The notes below the pieces were generated by a model. The model worked only from the letters and a program-made list of their open reading frames with translations. It was not told where the DNA came from and did not search any database. From positions 62,001 through 126,000 of the forward strand of contig VWPU01017876.1 of assembly GCA_013398955.1 (NCBI GenBank): a stretch of 64,000 nt of DNA, read 5' to 3'. The position numbers and the translations under genes were made by a program. Below, one piece after another: positions 25,581 to 37,945 of the stretch. Origin of the DNA: Callaeas wilsoni (Eukaryota; Chordata; Aves; Passeriformes; Callaeidae). The stretch's first letter is position 1, and each line of letters opens with the position of its first letter.

Positions 25581-26709
25581 CAGAGACAATTCACAAGGAT
25601 CAGGCAGTTTGCTTATTTTGGTGAAGCACATATCATGAAAAAAAGCGTTTGAGGTCTAGTCCTATCTTTCTAATAGCTTTATGGTGGGGTTCCTTTATAT
25701 TGAAAGATTTTATTGGCTTGGAGATATAATTTTCAGGAAGCCTCAAAAGAAAGGAAAAAGTAGAAGTAAAGTACATTTTCTAAACCCTTTCAATTCTTTT
25801 TCTCTTGCTTCCTAGTATTGTTTCAAAGACTAGAAGGTGATGTTGTATTCCTTAGTGTGCTGTTTAAAGTCAGGAGCGGCAATATTTAGCACATGCTTGG
25901 GCAGCCGTGTTTGAAATCCATGCTTCCTCTCTCTGGTGTTCTGATGTGCCTTTAGGGGATGCTTGCCTGTTTGTAGTTTGTTTTCTTTTGTTTAAGGTTT
26001 CAGCTACTGCATTGACTAATGATTATATAGCAGTAAACTCTCGTCCCTGCTAAATTCAGAGGTAATGCCTCAAAAGCATTTTTCCCCTGTGTGACATAAA
26101 ACAATAAAAGAACTAGACAATCCTCTTTTGAGAAAGAATAATCCTTTGTTTAAAGAAAAAAAAAAAGAAACAAGTATCTTCTTGATGCCAGAGGGTGTAG
26201 AATTCAAATCAAAGATTAGGCTAATTGATAAAAATAAAACAAATGTCTCACAGTATAATCCTCTTTAGGCAGAGCTAACATTTTTTGCATTAACCAGTCT
26301 CCAATATTAATCACCTATGCTATTTTAGTATTACATTACACTTGATTTTGAACTGTGCAATATCTATTTGATACAGAAATAACATGGAACACACTGGATC
26401 TGAATTTCATCTTACTTGTAACTTGAAAGTAAATTTCTGTCCTTCAGTAATATCACCTCAGTAAAGAACTGATGAGACTTTGGAATTCAGAAAAAAAATC
26501 AACTAATTGATCAACTCCCTGCTAATATAATTTACCTGTATATGTTTCATCTATATAATATATTAGAAATATATACTTATAATTTTAAGAGGATTTTGGA
26601 AAAATCTGAAATACTCTTACTGAGGCATTAATTTCTACATTCTGGTGACCTATTGAAGAATTTACAGAAAAGTTCTAATTGTTGTGATTAGCCAGTCACT
26701 TAAAGTGAA

Positions 26710-26712
<3 letters not shown>
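25581..26712. other. AT-rich non-coding stretch, nothing recognised
   Basis: About 1.1 kb without open frames of note. A poly-A segment lies around 26155-26165. No repeat family was recognised. Confidence 0.55.
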
Positions 26713-26742
<30 letters not shown>

Positions 26743-26749
26743 CAGAAAG
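26713..26749 (+). repeat. (GAAA)n microsatellite
   Basis: Seven perfect GAAA units (26713-26740) are followed by one GACA variant and further GAAA units. A tetranucleotide of this length is likely to vary between individuals. Confidence 0.97.
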
Positions 26750-27119
26750 AGTTGTTTAATTATGTACTGCCAGGAGGTTCTGAGCTTTTCTATAGTGTGT
26801 AATAAATTGAGCACTGCCAATTGAGTTCAACTGTTTGCCTAAAATACTAGCAGCTAACTATAAATGAAGAGTTAGTTCAATTTGGAAGAAGAGCTTACAG
26901 CTAAGAGAGGAAAGCACAACATGGTTACACTGTGAGTTCAGCCACAGTCTGCAATTGTTGAATACATTTGTAGTGGACATTATTTTCATTAGTAGAAGTT
27001 TGACAGCAATACTTATTCATAGCTTCATTCTTATCTAAGTAATACCAGAGCTTCCAGAGATAAGTTTTATATTTAGCTTTCAGTAGACTTTTTTTTCCCC
27101 TCTATTTTTTTCCCTCTGC

Positions 27120-27620
27120 CTGCACTTCTGGGCTCACAGTCAATTAGTAGCATAAAACTGAAGGGGCAATTAGCCCCTGATGCAAATGCTATTGCTGACA
27201 TATCTAAATAAATACAGAGTAATTATAGACTAGATATCTAGGATTGCAGTCTGTCACTCCTTTCTTATTCAGATGGTTTGTGGAAGTGGCATCACTGCCA
27301 CTGTGGTAAATGTGAACCCTAATAAAAACTAGACAGTTTGTGTTTGCAGGCTGGAGCCTAGTCTGCTCTTTTGCAATTGATTATGTCCTGAGTTGACAAT
27401 GAACACAAATACAATGACTGGGTTGAGTCTCGTGATAATCTGAGCCATTACATGAGCCTAATCCAAGGGACAGACCAGACACCAGCCGTAAAAGGGCACC
27501 AAAATCAGATATTCCCACTTTGGGCATCATATTTAGCCTTGTTCACAGCGAAACAAAATGAACTGCTTCAGACACAGGTGCAAAATTACGGCTGTGCTAA
27601 GGGCAAGTGCTTCAGTGTGT
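27120..27620. promoter_or_regulatory. Candidate regulatory element with octamer and inverted repeat
   Basis: This is repeat-free sequence of varied composition. At 27163-27177 there is a perfect 5-base inverted repeat GGGGC/GCCCC around AATTA, followed three bases on by ATGCAAAT (27180-27187), which equals the POU/octamer consensus. Other AT-rich homeodomain-like cores (TCAATTAGTA near 27140, GTAATTATAG near 27221) lie close by. Octamer plus homeodomain clusters are typical of neural and developmental enhancers; applying that here is inference. Confidence 0.35.
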
Positions 27621-27843
27621 GCTGTGTGTGCAGCCTAAAACCATGGCTTCCCTGTCTGCTCTCAGCATATAAAGAATGCTCTCAGTGGGAGCACCTGTGT
27701 CAGCACCAATGAGGAAGAGGGATGCATGTCGCAAACACCGCCTGCTGTTTGTTGCTCACTATGAGCATCACCCGGATTGACCCAAACATGCAAGCAAGAG
27801 TGACTGACCATAAACTTACTTAAGAAGAATTGCCCCGTGTCCA

Positions 27844-28443
27844 TTAGACTAATGTTTTGTGGGGAGACTGAAGTCTATAAAAATGTTCATTTTCAGAGAA
27901 TTTAAGCATCAAAGCTGCCGCTACATTTTCTCTGCAATGAGTTTTTAACATTTTGGAGGTTTGCTCTTTTGCAAAACCACATACTCCACAAAGGTATAAA
28001 ATATAGCACTTAATGGCAATAGTACATTTACTCAAGTGCATTAGACAGCTCTTCCTTCTCCTTCTCTTCCTGCTTGATTGGCAGCCAGAGATCCTAGATG
28101 CAGCACTACAGGAGATCTTGTTTATAGCCAAAGCAGCAAGATCTGGCACCAGAGAGGACTCCACAGGCATTTGTATTGATGGTGGCTTTGCAGTTGCCTC
28201 TGGGTCTTTCATGTGGCTGGGCTGATGAAAGCTATCTGGGCAGTTATATGCTCTTGGAAACCATTTCTTTTTCCACTGACATTTTAAATGGTTGTGGTGA
28301 TTAACTGCTTGTATGCAGAGAATTTTAAAACCTTCACCATGGTAAGTCTCTGCAGAGGTAGCTGGCACATGTGTATGTCTATATTTCTCTTTTCTGCCTA
28401 AAACCCTATTCCTGTATTGGTGTGAACAATTGTTTAACTGCAT
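27844..28443 (-). other. Longest open frame of the window (199 codons), unknown
   Basis: A continuous minus-strand frame with an N-terminal Met and no recognised domain. Visible features are a basic run RKRRRRK at residues 125-131, which could act as a nuclear-localisation-like patch but arises from a C/T-rich stretch on the other strand, and 13 cysteines without a regular zinc-finger spacing. There is no signal peptide and no clear membrane helix. At this length chance is possible but not overwhelming in 64 kb. Overlapping frames on both strands nearby (27452-27712 plus, 28434-28727 minus) suggest locally reduced stop density rather than a gene. No splice structure is evident. Alternatives are a lncRNA exon or an eroded retrogene. 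Confidence 0.12.
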
Positions 28444-29778
28444 TCGTGCATGTTGACGGTGGAACTCAGTGGAAGGAAATCTGAGGCTTTAGGTACAGTG
28501 TCATGTGAAATTCCAGTCTTTGCTTCAGGACCCTCCCCTGAAATTGCTGGGGGCTCCATTCTGCACATCTCAAGATGAAAAAAAGTGTAGTACAAGAACA
28601 TCCAGGAAGCCAATTGCACGTCTTGTAGCACATAAGTACAGTTGCGGATAGGCCCTGAGCTTTTTTCCTCAGCCTGTGCTTGTATCTTGTTCCACAGAGT
28701 GCTGAGTAAGGGGCAGAAAAGGGTCACTCACGGGCCCACAGTGGTGTTCCATTGGGTAGTCCATCCAAAGAGCTGGCAACACGCTGCTTCATGGTGTCAT
28801 CTGAGATTCTCTGCAGATCCAAGCACATGCATTGTCTTGGGTAAAACATCCAAGGGATTTCACATTTTGAAAGTTAAAAAACCCCAGACCCAGAGGTTTT
28901 ATTAGTGTTTAAAGTACCAGGAGTTCCAGCCTCTGTTGTACCTTTGATCTCTTTGATATTTCTCTGCTTCGGTGTTAACATATGCATAAGTTTGTGTAGA
29001 GTTAAAGAGCATATCTGTTAAATGAAATTGTCAGCCAGTAAAACAATGTAATATAAATCAAATGTTTTGCTTTTCATTAGACAAAAAATTGTTTTGTGTG
29101 TGATTGTATTTTAAAGGATTACTTCAGTAATTTATATATTCTGGAACTGTTACAGAAGGAATGACCAAATCTCTGCTCTACAGCTTTTTCTTCAGATAAA
29201 TATTTAGCTGATATATATTGGATTTTACAGCCATGTGAGACAAACTTTTGAACAATATTTAGCCACATTTTCTGCTTTTGCCCAAGTAGTATCAAAACTA
29301 TCAGAGACAAGTATTTAATCTTCAAGTGTCTAGAGATTTTCTTATGCAAATGTAAGTTTTGTTTTGAAAGGATGTGTTTTACATTGTAATGCTAACTTAT
29401 GTATCACTAAAATTAAATTATGTCTAATGTTACTGTTTCTCATTGTTTTGGTTTTTAAAAATTAAAAAAATATTTTTATAAAACATAAAATATGTGAGAT
29501 CTCAAATCCACAAATCAAACCAGTGAAAATATGTTTGTAGTTCACTGGTATTTCTGAAACTTTGGATAAACTCTATGTAAATCTTGAAGCTATGCTTTTG
29601 AACCTGAAGTCATACAAGATATACATTGTGGTTTCATTAGAATCATGTTGTAGGCTTAAATCATGTATAAAGTTTTCGTAAAGCATTCTGTACTTGTCAG
29701 TGATGAAGGCACTTTTAAAGTGGATAACCTAGAAATTTTTAAAAGTTAAGTTCCTGTAATAAAACTAAGGAAAAGATT

Positions 29779-29816
29779 TAAAGAAAAAAAAAAGAAAAAA
29801 AAAGAAAAAAAAAAGA
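29779..29816 (+). repeat. (A)nG low-complexity repeat
   Basis: Runs of nine to eleven A residues are separated by single G residues. It could be an old poly-A tail, but nothing upstream looks like a retrosequence. Confidence 0.9.
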
Positions 29817-31066
29817 GGCGATTTCAACATGTGAACAACTGTTCCTCCATTAAAATCACCATAGGGTGTTTAAGACAAACGTTTCACTGTATGTTGCAGG
29901 CTTGCATTGGCTCTGAGTAATCCTGGAAAAAATCCTGCTTTGCTGTATGTGGTAGATGGTTTATGGCAAGCATCTTGAATTCTTCCTGTGGACCTGCTGC
30001 TATCCTTCTATCTCACTGGAAACCAAGGCTGCTTCATCTCCGTTGCAAGGGATATAATGGAAGGAAAGGGAGAGGAAAACATTGGCAGACAAACACATTG
30101 AGAAGAAAATACAGGAACAACACATTTAATTATATAATTATTTCTCCATACAGAATCACATTTTGCTGGGGCAGGTCTCTTAACTTCCGCATGAGCAGAC
30201 TTAAATGTGATTAAAGTGCAGGCTGTATACTGATCTATAAAGAGAAGGTTGGAGATTTGCAGGGGACAGATTTATTTTACAAATATAGTGGTCATTTACC
30301 TTTCTGGCATTTTGCTAAGTTCCCTCACCATTATTCTTTTTAAAAAGTGGTTCCTTCTAACTGAGCAGCTTTTCCACCTCTTAAAGTATTATTGTGACAT
30401 TTAACAGCAGCAAACCAACTAACAAATTTTTTTTTTGTTAGGTTTTATTAGGAGCCTTTTGCAAATTCTATTGAATCATTAAAACTTCATTGTGTTGGAT
30501 CAGGCTTCTCATCTCAGTTTGAACAGAACAGCTAGCTTATTTGGGAATTATGACTGAGAAAAGTCTCACACTTTGGCTTACTAAAACTTAATCAACACCT
30601 TATAAATTATCCTGATACCAAAATATCAACAGTATGATTCCCATGAAAGACCAATAGGAGAGAATAACCTTGCCAAAAAGAGTCTGAATTCATCAAACTG
30701 TTCTGTACAAGTGTATTGGTTCCAGTGATATCTTGCTTTGAAAAACGGTAGGAATTATTTAATTTAAAAAAACTAGCAAAGCCTATTTATGTTTTAGGTG
30801 AAATATAGACTATTTTTTGTTTGTTTCCACACTTTCTTTCAAAAGGTGTTGCATTTTATATTTTGCCATTAATTTCTATTGTGTTGTGTTATGTGAAGGT
30901 TTATATATTTTATTTTGCTATTCCAATTACTCTTAAATAATATAAACTATATAAAATCATGCTTTTCAAAACATAAGCTGTCAAAACTTGTACAATTTCC
31001 TACCTCTCTGAGTGGAAATTCCTGGGAAAATCAAAACATTGACGTTTTCTTCTTAAGCTGTTAATT

Positions 31067-31090
31067 TTTAGTTTAGTTTAGTTTAATTTA
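31067..31090. repeat. Short (TTTAG)n repeat
   Basis: Three TTTAG units followed by two degenerate ones, leading into AT-rich sequence. Confidence 0.8.
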
Positions 31091-31986
31091 AGGTAAGTTT
31101 AAACTTTTAAATTTAAAATTCAGAGTTTCAATCAGGTATATTTTTATCTGGGATATAATGTCAATCCACCTAGACAGTGTAATCCATCATGGAAGAGGAC
31201 AGATACAGAAAAAGCACTAAGACTTCTGAGCATTTCTTCAGCTGTCCAAGACTTAATAAGTAGCTCTTCTTATTGAGATATTTTTCTGAGTTTGCCTTAA
31301 CTTTTCCTTTGGTGGTAACAGAGTCTAACTCCAAGAAAACTTCCACTATCCATCCAAGCTATGATTTCCTGGTTTTAAGTGGAACCTTTTGATCTGAGGA
31401 AATTAAGGTGATTTTTAAATTTTCTTTACTACTGAATATTTTGTCTGTATAACTCCATTTAAAGGTGGTGGGGATCTGAAAATTTTTCTATGTTTTACCA
31501 GTTTCTACTGAGTTAACAAGGATTTCTCCTTATTTGTGAATATGTGCCGGGAGTTTCTTTTCGTGCTTCATGCAGATTTGAACATGTGAAGTTCTGTCTT
31601 CCATCAAATACAGTGATACTGAAATTCAGCTATATATACATTTATTCTATCTCCAGGAAGACAGAGGCTTGCATCCAGACAGGATAGAGATGCAGCTAAG
31701 TGATTCTTTAATGGAACTCGTATACTAACTTCTTTAGTATATACCTGATTTTTTTGAACTTAAAATTTTAACATGAGATGTTCCAAACCTACCTAGACTT
31801 TGTCAAACTCCACTTTTGTATAAGGCAATGGAACGTAGTCAAAGCTTGCATGTAGTTCAAGTGTTTCCTATTGCCATGGAAACTACTACTGTGTTACAAG
31901 CTGTGTAATACGTACTGTGTGAGTAACTCTGCGGGAAATTCATGTTGAGTATGCACAGAAGTGTGATAACTCTCTTCAGTAAAAAA

Positions 31987-32690
31987 ATCACAGAATTCCA
32001 GAATCAAATAATGGCTGAGGTTGGAATGGACTTCTGAAGGTCATGTGGTTCAAGCCCCCTGCTCCAGCTGCATGTCCAGAACCACATCCAGACAGTCCTT
32101 GAGTATCTCAAAGGGTGGAGATGACTCCACAGACATTCTGAGGAACATGTGCCAGTGCTCAGTCACCCTTACAGTAAAAAAGTGTTTCCTGATGTTCGGA
32201 GGGAGCCTCCTGTGTTTCAGTTTGTGCCTGTTGCCTCTGGCCCTGTCACTGGGCACTAACTGAGAAGAGTCTGGCTTCACCTTTACAACCTCCCCTCAGG
32301 TATTTATGCACATTAATAAGAATCCCCTGCGCTTTTTCTTCTCCATGCTGAACAGTCCTGGCTCTTTCAGCCTGTCCTTGTATGGAAGATGCTCCAGTCT
32401 CTTCATAATCCCTGTGGCTCCCCACTGAACCCTCGCCACCATGCCTATGTCTCTCTTCTGAGGAACCCAGAATTGAACAGAGCACACAGGTATGGTCCCA
32501 TCAGTGCCGAATAAAGGGGAAGGACCTGCTGGTAACACTTTTTCTAATGCAGTTAAGGACACCACTTACCTTTTTTGCAGCAGGTGCACATTGCTGGTGT
32601 CATGTTCAACCTGGTGTCTATGAGGACCTTCAGGTCATTCTTTTGCCAAGCAGCTTTCCAACAGCTATGTCTGATGTGGTACACATAAAC
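31987..32690 (-). mobile_element. CR1 LINE 3' fragment, 5'-truncated
   Basis: This is a reverse-oriented CR1 of the subfamily type whose tail is 'atcacagaatt ccagaat' rather than TCATAGA repeats. The left edge (31987) has the inverted tail, followed by 'gaggttggaatggacttctg' (32018-32037). From about 32050 upward the minus strand encodes the end of ORF2: HFFTVRVTEHWHMFLRMSVE (32231-32172) and, in another frame, LEHLPYKDRLKEPGLFSMEKKKRRGF, so the reading frame is broken by indels. The right edge near 32690 lies in the RT region ('caagcagctttccaac', 32648-32663), so the copy is 5'-truncated. It is moderately diverged. Confidence 0.93.
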
Positions 32691-34265
32691 AGATAATAAC
32701 TCTTTTTTTGGTGGAAGTACCAAAATTGTTACCAAAGACACACTGTGTCATAAAATGTTAGGCTTGCGGTTTGTTCTTAGTGAGTTTCTTACAAGACTAA
32801 AGGACATTCTTGTTTCTTTCACTTGCAATTTTGAAAATGTTACTCAGATATGGTACAGTTCAATTTTCCTGATCTTTCAAATGAAGGAGATAACGTGAAA
32901 AAAAGGGAGTCACATCAAAATCCTAAAAAGAAAGACAGGCTAAACCCTCACATTCTGGAACATTACAGGAAGCTTAGTTATCACTACAGCCGATATGGTT
33001 AAACATGTTATCATTGGTCTGTAGTTAACTAGGCTCCTGTTATAGAAACAACATTTCAGAGCAGTCCATTTGGAATGTACATGCAAGGCACTATCCAGAT
33101 CTACTTTAGAAAGTTCATCTTTTATTAGTTGTGACTAGTGAGCCATTCTAGAGACACAAAGAGCATTTCTGATCATGATTTCATTTACAGTTGATGAAAA
33201 AAAGCACAAGCTCAATGTTAGAACCAAAAATAATCAGTCTCCATGCAGGCATTTTCCTTTTCACTGGTGTAATTTTGCTAATTAGAACTGGCCTGCAGAA
33301 CTGGGTAGACCCTTTTACATTCACAAACATTTGGGTCATAGGTAGTGACCAGGTGATCCTAAATAGGGTGGAAAACAACGTGAATTTATTGTATACTGAT
33401 TTAAAATGCTTATGATATATTCATTTCAAAAAACAGGGTGAACTGACTGGATCTAACCACATGGGTCTGAACTTGTTTGCCTCATCTCTAAGCTGAAGTT
33501 CATAGGCTTACCTAATTAAATCTACAGCTGACCGAAAAATGACTAAAGATATTATTGCAGATTCACCCTATGTTTAGAGGGCTGGAACCTAACTCAGAAA
33601 AGCACACTGGTTGAAGTTAATTAAGCTGTTTCAAAGTGTTCCTGTCTAGATAATACCAAATTAAAATAAACTTGTGAATATTGTTTTCAGATACCCCTGC
33701 ACAGTAGTTATTCTTCCAACATGCTTTCTCTCCTTTTAATGTTTTCTGACACTATCTCAGAAGCATTTCTTGGATTTGCTGCAGTCAAACCAGAGTGAGT
33801 TGGAAAATGAGAACTTGGTTTTTTCCTGTGGAGAACCACATCTCACCGTTAGAGAGAATGAAGTGGGAAGCCAATGTGTGAGACAAGGAGAAGACCAGGG
33901 CTGTGTTTCTGATTTGTACACTTGACACTGCATTGTCTGAACAGCCAAAAAGTCACAGAAGTAGAACTCATTTTTCCTCCTGTAGCCATCTAAAATCTAA
34001 GGCTGATCTCATCATTCTGGGCTTTATGGATTACCAATAAGGAGAAGCAACACCTTCAGAGAAGAATTAACAGAGGCAAACCTGAGCTGTCTGGGTTTGC
34101 TTTTGGAAGTCGATTAATTTTGCCCTGATGATTCTGAAGTACTATACATCACTGGTTTGACTTAGATATTCAACTTGTAGACATCCTGCCTGGAAAGTTC
34201 ATCAGAAGTAGGTTTACTGTACATGACATGCTCACAATGGCATATATATAGATAATCATATAAAA
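32691..34265. other. Non-coding stretch, nothing recognised
   Basis: About 1.6 kb of AT-rich sequence. Paired short frames on opposite strands at 33181-33415 are featureless. I see no repeats apart from the microsatellite that follows. Confidence 0.5.
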
Positions 34266-34318
34266 CTCTGAATATATATATATATATATATATATCCCAC
34301 CTCTGAATATATATATAT
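34266..34318. repeat. Duplicated (TA)n microsatellite
   Basis: Two (TA)n tracts (34272-34295 and 34306-34318) are each preceded by the same CTCTGA word (34266 and 34301), which suggests a 35-bp tandem duplication. They lie about 15 bases before the 5' edge of a plus-strand CR1. Confidence 0.9.
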
Positions 34319-34332
34319 GTATTCCGAATGGC

Positions 34333-34853
34333 ATATGATTCAATTTTGGATCCTTCACTACAAGAAAGACATTGAGGTGCTAGAGAGAATCCAGAGAAGG
34401 GATATGGAGCTGGCAAAGGGTCTGGAGCACAAATCTGATGAGGAACAGCTGAGGGAGCGGGGTATTTTTAGCCTGGAGAAAAGGAGGCTTGGAGGACACC
34501 TTATTATTCTCTACGACTATGTGCAAGGAGGTTGGAGCAAAATGGAGATCGGTCACTTCTCCAAGGTAATAAGAAACAAGATAAGAGAAAATGGCCTCAA
34601 GGTGCACTAGGGGAGGTTTATATTGGATATTAGGAAAAAAACTGTTTGTGGAAAGGTTGTCAAACATTGGAACAGGCTGCCCAGGGAAGTGGTTGAGTCA
34701 CCATCCCTGGACGTGTTTAAAAGATTAAAACATGTGTAGACGTGGCACTTAGGGACATGGGTTAGTGGTGATGGACTTGACGGTGTTAGGTTTATGGTTG
34801 GACTGGACAATACTTCATGTCTTTTCCAGCATAAAGGATTCTATGAATTTTAT
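34333..34853 (+). mobile_element. CR1 LINE 3' fragment with recognisable ORF2 end
   Basis: This is a forward-oriented, 5'-truncated CR1. The plus strand to 34610 encodes the end of ORF2: KKDIEVLERIQRRDMELAKG, EEQLRERGIFSLEKRRLGGH and a short tail, after which the frame stops early. Nucleotide similarity to CR1 continues through 'ggaacaggctgcccagggaag' (34670-34690) and 'gagtcaccatccctgg' (34695-34710), and the element ends in the CR1 terminal word ATTCTATGAA (34841-34850). It looks the least decayed copy here, judging by agreement with the family as I know it. Its 5' end adjoins the (TA)n tract, consistent with integration at, or later expansion beside, AT-rich DNA. Confidence 0.95.
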
Positions 34854-37189
34854 AATTTTTGCCACTGTGGTGTCTGTACATGCTGTCTTTTAGACTACAT
34901 CAGCTTTAGGAACAAGGAACCTAAAGTCTCTCCTAGTAAGCTTGGTGGGTCAGGGGCTCTTCTCCAATCCTCTGAACAAGTGGCAGAGCACAGTTAGTTC
35001 CCCTTACAACAGGGAGAGAGCAGCCTTGGGCTAGAGCTGTTCCCTCAATTATGTTCAGGCATTGCATTGGCAGGCCCACTCATTGGCCATACCATGAAGC
35101 ACAGCAACATTTGTACAGTACCAATACTTGAACCAAGGATCCAGACACCTACAATTTTATGATATATAGGCTGTGTTGTTTCCCAGATAGGCCCTGTTGT
35201 ATGTAGGCTCTGCTGTTTTTCCAGTAGCTTGGAATTTCCTGTAATTTTGAAGGTCTAAACATCTCACAAGAGAGATTTAGGCAGAAGTGTCCTTAATCTT
35301 CTTTCACAAGACTGAGGTTAGACATTTCTTTTGTATTCTCCAGTTGCAGATAAAAGAGCTGTTAAGTCCCCAGATCCTCAGCCACGACTTAGCTATTTTA
35401 GCTATGCTCATTCCTGATTCTCTAATGGGGTTTGATTTCTCAGTTGAGAACAGGAATAATTGATTGCGCTGCTCAAATTATAAACTGCTGAAACTCTCTC
35501 CTGGTTTTTCAAACCATCACTATTTCAGAGTGCCTGCTATGGCCCTTTCAGAGAGGAAGGGAGCACTCTGGTTGGTGGTCACCTGTCAGCTCTTGCTGCT
35601 CTTCTCTTTTAGTATCATAGTGCTTTGGCTCTTCAAGCCTGTGCAAAGTAGCCCAGCTGTAGATGTGTTCACTCAGTAGCTGTGTGATCACCTCCCTCTC
35701 CCATCTTTCTTTTGCAAGATCCTCTCTGTTCATACGAATAGTAATTTTCAATACCCAGAGCTCTTGTTTGTCTCTGCTTATTTCCAGTTTATTTGTCTCC
35801 TTCTTTTTGTCTCTCACCTTCTCAAGGATGCTCTTATTCCCCTTGCCCTAAATATTTCTCTAAGTCTCGCTTCTCCTGATTTTATTCTGATGCAGAATAA
35901 TTTTTAATTCAGCTAATTTTATTCTAGGGTCACAAAGTAGAAGGTTCTTTACTGCTGTCTCTATTCTCATCCTACCTTTACAGGGCTTTTGATGCTGTTG
36001 AATAATTAATATTTGCTAAAGTCCACATTGGTAATGCTGAAAAAAGGTTAAAATATGTTAATAAACCTGGGAAAAGTACAGAGGAAAGCATACTAAAATG
36101 AGCTATGCTAAAATGCCATTCATATATCATGGAGTACTCTCCTAAAGAAAGTAGATATAAATGGAGATAGATACATAAAACTGATTGTCAGTTTTATGCC
36201 TAAATATTCTGTGGTTGAACCTCTCATTCATTCCAGTTTAAAAATATGTTATAAGTTTTCTTAGAAGGTGTAAAAAAGATTACAGATTATTTTTGAATGC
36301 TGTTTTTATTAAATCTACTGATTTATAGCTAAGTGAATAGGACTGTAGTCTTCTGTAGGAATAAAATTAAATTCTTATTCTGTATTCTAGTGATGCAGAT
36401 GATGATATCATCTACCAGTAATTTGGTAATTAAGAGTTTTACACTATTAACCCAAGACTTTCTATCTTTGATAAAATCATTTTTTAAACTATATCTTTCC
36501 ATTTCCATTTCAGGCACAGTTTGCTAAGGTACTACCAGAATCTCTGCTCTCTGTGACTCATTAAATGAGCTTCCTAAATATAATTTAAAGCATTAATGAT
36601 AAATGAGTACTATTTCTATCTGCTCTTTCAGAAGTTTAAGTTGTTTTAAACAATTAAGGTGCCTAAAAAGTCTACCTGGCTTCTCCTAGGATCAAGATAT
36701 TTAGAGAAAAATCTCTAAATCACCAAGTGACTTTTTTATTTCTTATGTTGCAGATATCCTAATGATCTTCCCCGAGTTTTTTTTTTACTAATTTCTCTCT
36801 AAAAGACAGGCTCTTTCTCAGAACATTTCAATATGAATAGGCAGCCATCAAACAACATCTGTGCTTTATCAAAAGTTATGCCCTTCGTAATTTTTCCAGT
36901 GCTGTGTTTTTTTAGGCAGTCCTTAATTGCAGGTTCTCACCTGGATTAACAGGCATTATGGTGTAGGTTTGGGATTGTGCTGCTCCCTTGTATAAAGTTT
37001 CACTGCTAAATGAGAATAGTGAGAAACATGTCATTTTCTACAAAGGTATGATTTAAGGAAATTGTTTTACAGCTCCTTCTGTGGTAAAACACTAGCTTTT
37101 GCCTCTCGTTTACCAAAAGCATCTTCTCAGCCAGTAACAATTTGACTAACAACTACTTTTTAATTAAATGTTGTAGCATTTAGGAAGAT
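34854..37189. other. Non-coding stretch, nothing recognised
   Basis: About 2.3 kb. Opposed short frames at 35464-35851 lie in mixed-composition sequence without domain features. The remainder is AT-rich. I see no repeat family. Confidence 0.5.
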
Positions 37190-37700
37190 GCATGCTAATC
37201 TGGGCCCCAGATCTGCAGCCCTCAGCTTTACAAGATGCTGCTCCAGCAGGGGCCGTAAAGCTCTCGATAAGAGGGGTAAGGAGCAAGGTGCAGGTCCCAC
37301 AGCGATAACCTCCTGACTCCAACATTATAGGTCTTTCTGCTGGAATTGAGTTCTACATCTTCCTCGATTGGTTATTGTCACACATGAGTAATGGATGCGC
37401 CCTGCCTGCGTCCCCAGGTACACGAGCCAGTCCATCAGGCCATCGGGAAGCACAGCTGCTGGCCGCGGGGGCAGGCAGATAACAGGCAGACCCCGAGAGG
37501 GATGTTAAAGGCACTGCCACCACCGGGACAGCGGCCCAGTCCCTGCCCCTCCTCTGAGTGCCCACCCGCCTGCGACTGCCCCTTCCACTGCTCTGCATGG
37601 GCATTAATCAACCTGCTCCCTGGGATGGTGTAGGGGACCAGATAAAGCGGAGCAAACAAATCAAAAGCTGGGAAGCGGCTGGAAAATGAACAGCATTCAG
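37190..37700. promoter_or_regulatory. Isolated CpG-rich island, candidate promoter or enhancer
   Basis: This is the GC peak of the window. About 17 CpGs fall between 37250 and 37680, including the 'ggccgcggggg' core near 37461, while flanking sequence is CpG-poor. Three overlapping frames of 74-83 codons are open here (37353-37604 minus, 37391-37633 plus, 37435-37659 minus), as expected when GC removes stop codons; none shows a domain. The island is repeat-free and ends in AT-rich motifs (GATAAAG near 37641, TAGTTAATTTTGG near 37710). Options are an orphan CpG island, an enhancer, the promoter of a non-coding RNA, or a single unannotated exon. Confidence 0.4.
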
Positions 37701-37785
37701 GCCATGCTTAGTTAATTTTGGTCTATTATTCAGAGGGGGGGAATGTTCAGGATGCCTTGTTCACCCTGGGAATTACAGTTAGAAA

Positions 37786-37945
37786 TGTATATATGTACAT
37801 GCATATGTGTGTATATATATACACACACTAAAATATATTATACACTTATCATATTAAGTATGATAGTATTATATTTCTTATTATGTATTATTATTATTAG
37901 ATGAAAATATATAATATACACTATATGTGTATATAAAATTAAGCC
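37786..37945. repeat. AT-rich / (TG)(TA)(CA) simple repeat
   Basis: Starts with 'atatgtacatgcatatg', then the self-complementary TGTGTGTATATATATACACACA (37807-37828), then irregular TA/TTA repeats. The palindromic centre could form a cruciform. Confidence 0.85.

Larger units (their letters stand above)
28728..31986. other. AT-rich non-coding stretch with simple repeats
   Basis: About 3.3 kb with no recognised gene. It contains the A-rich repeat at 29779-29816, a T-run near 30427-30436 and a small TTTAG repeat at 31067-31090. Open frames (up to 87 codons) are featureless. Confidence 0.5.
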
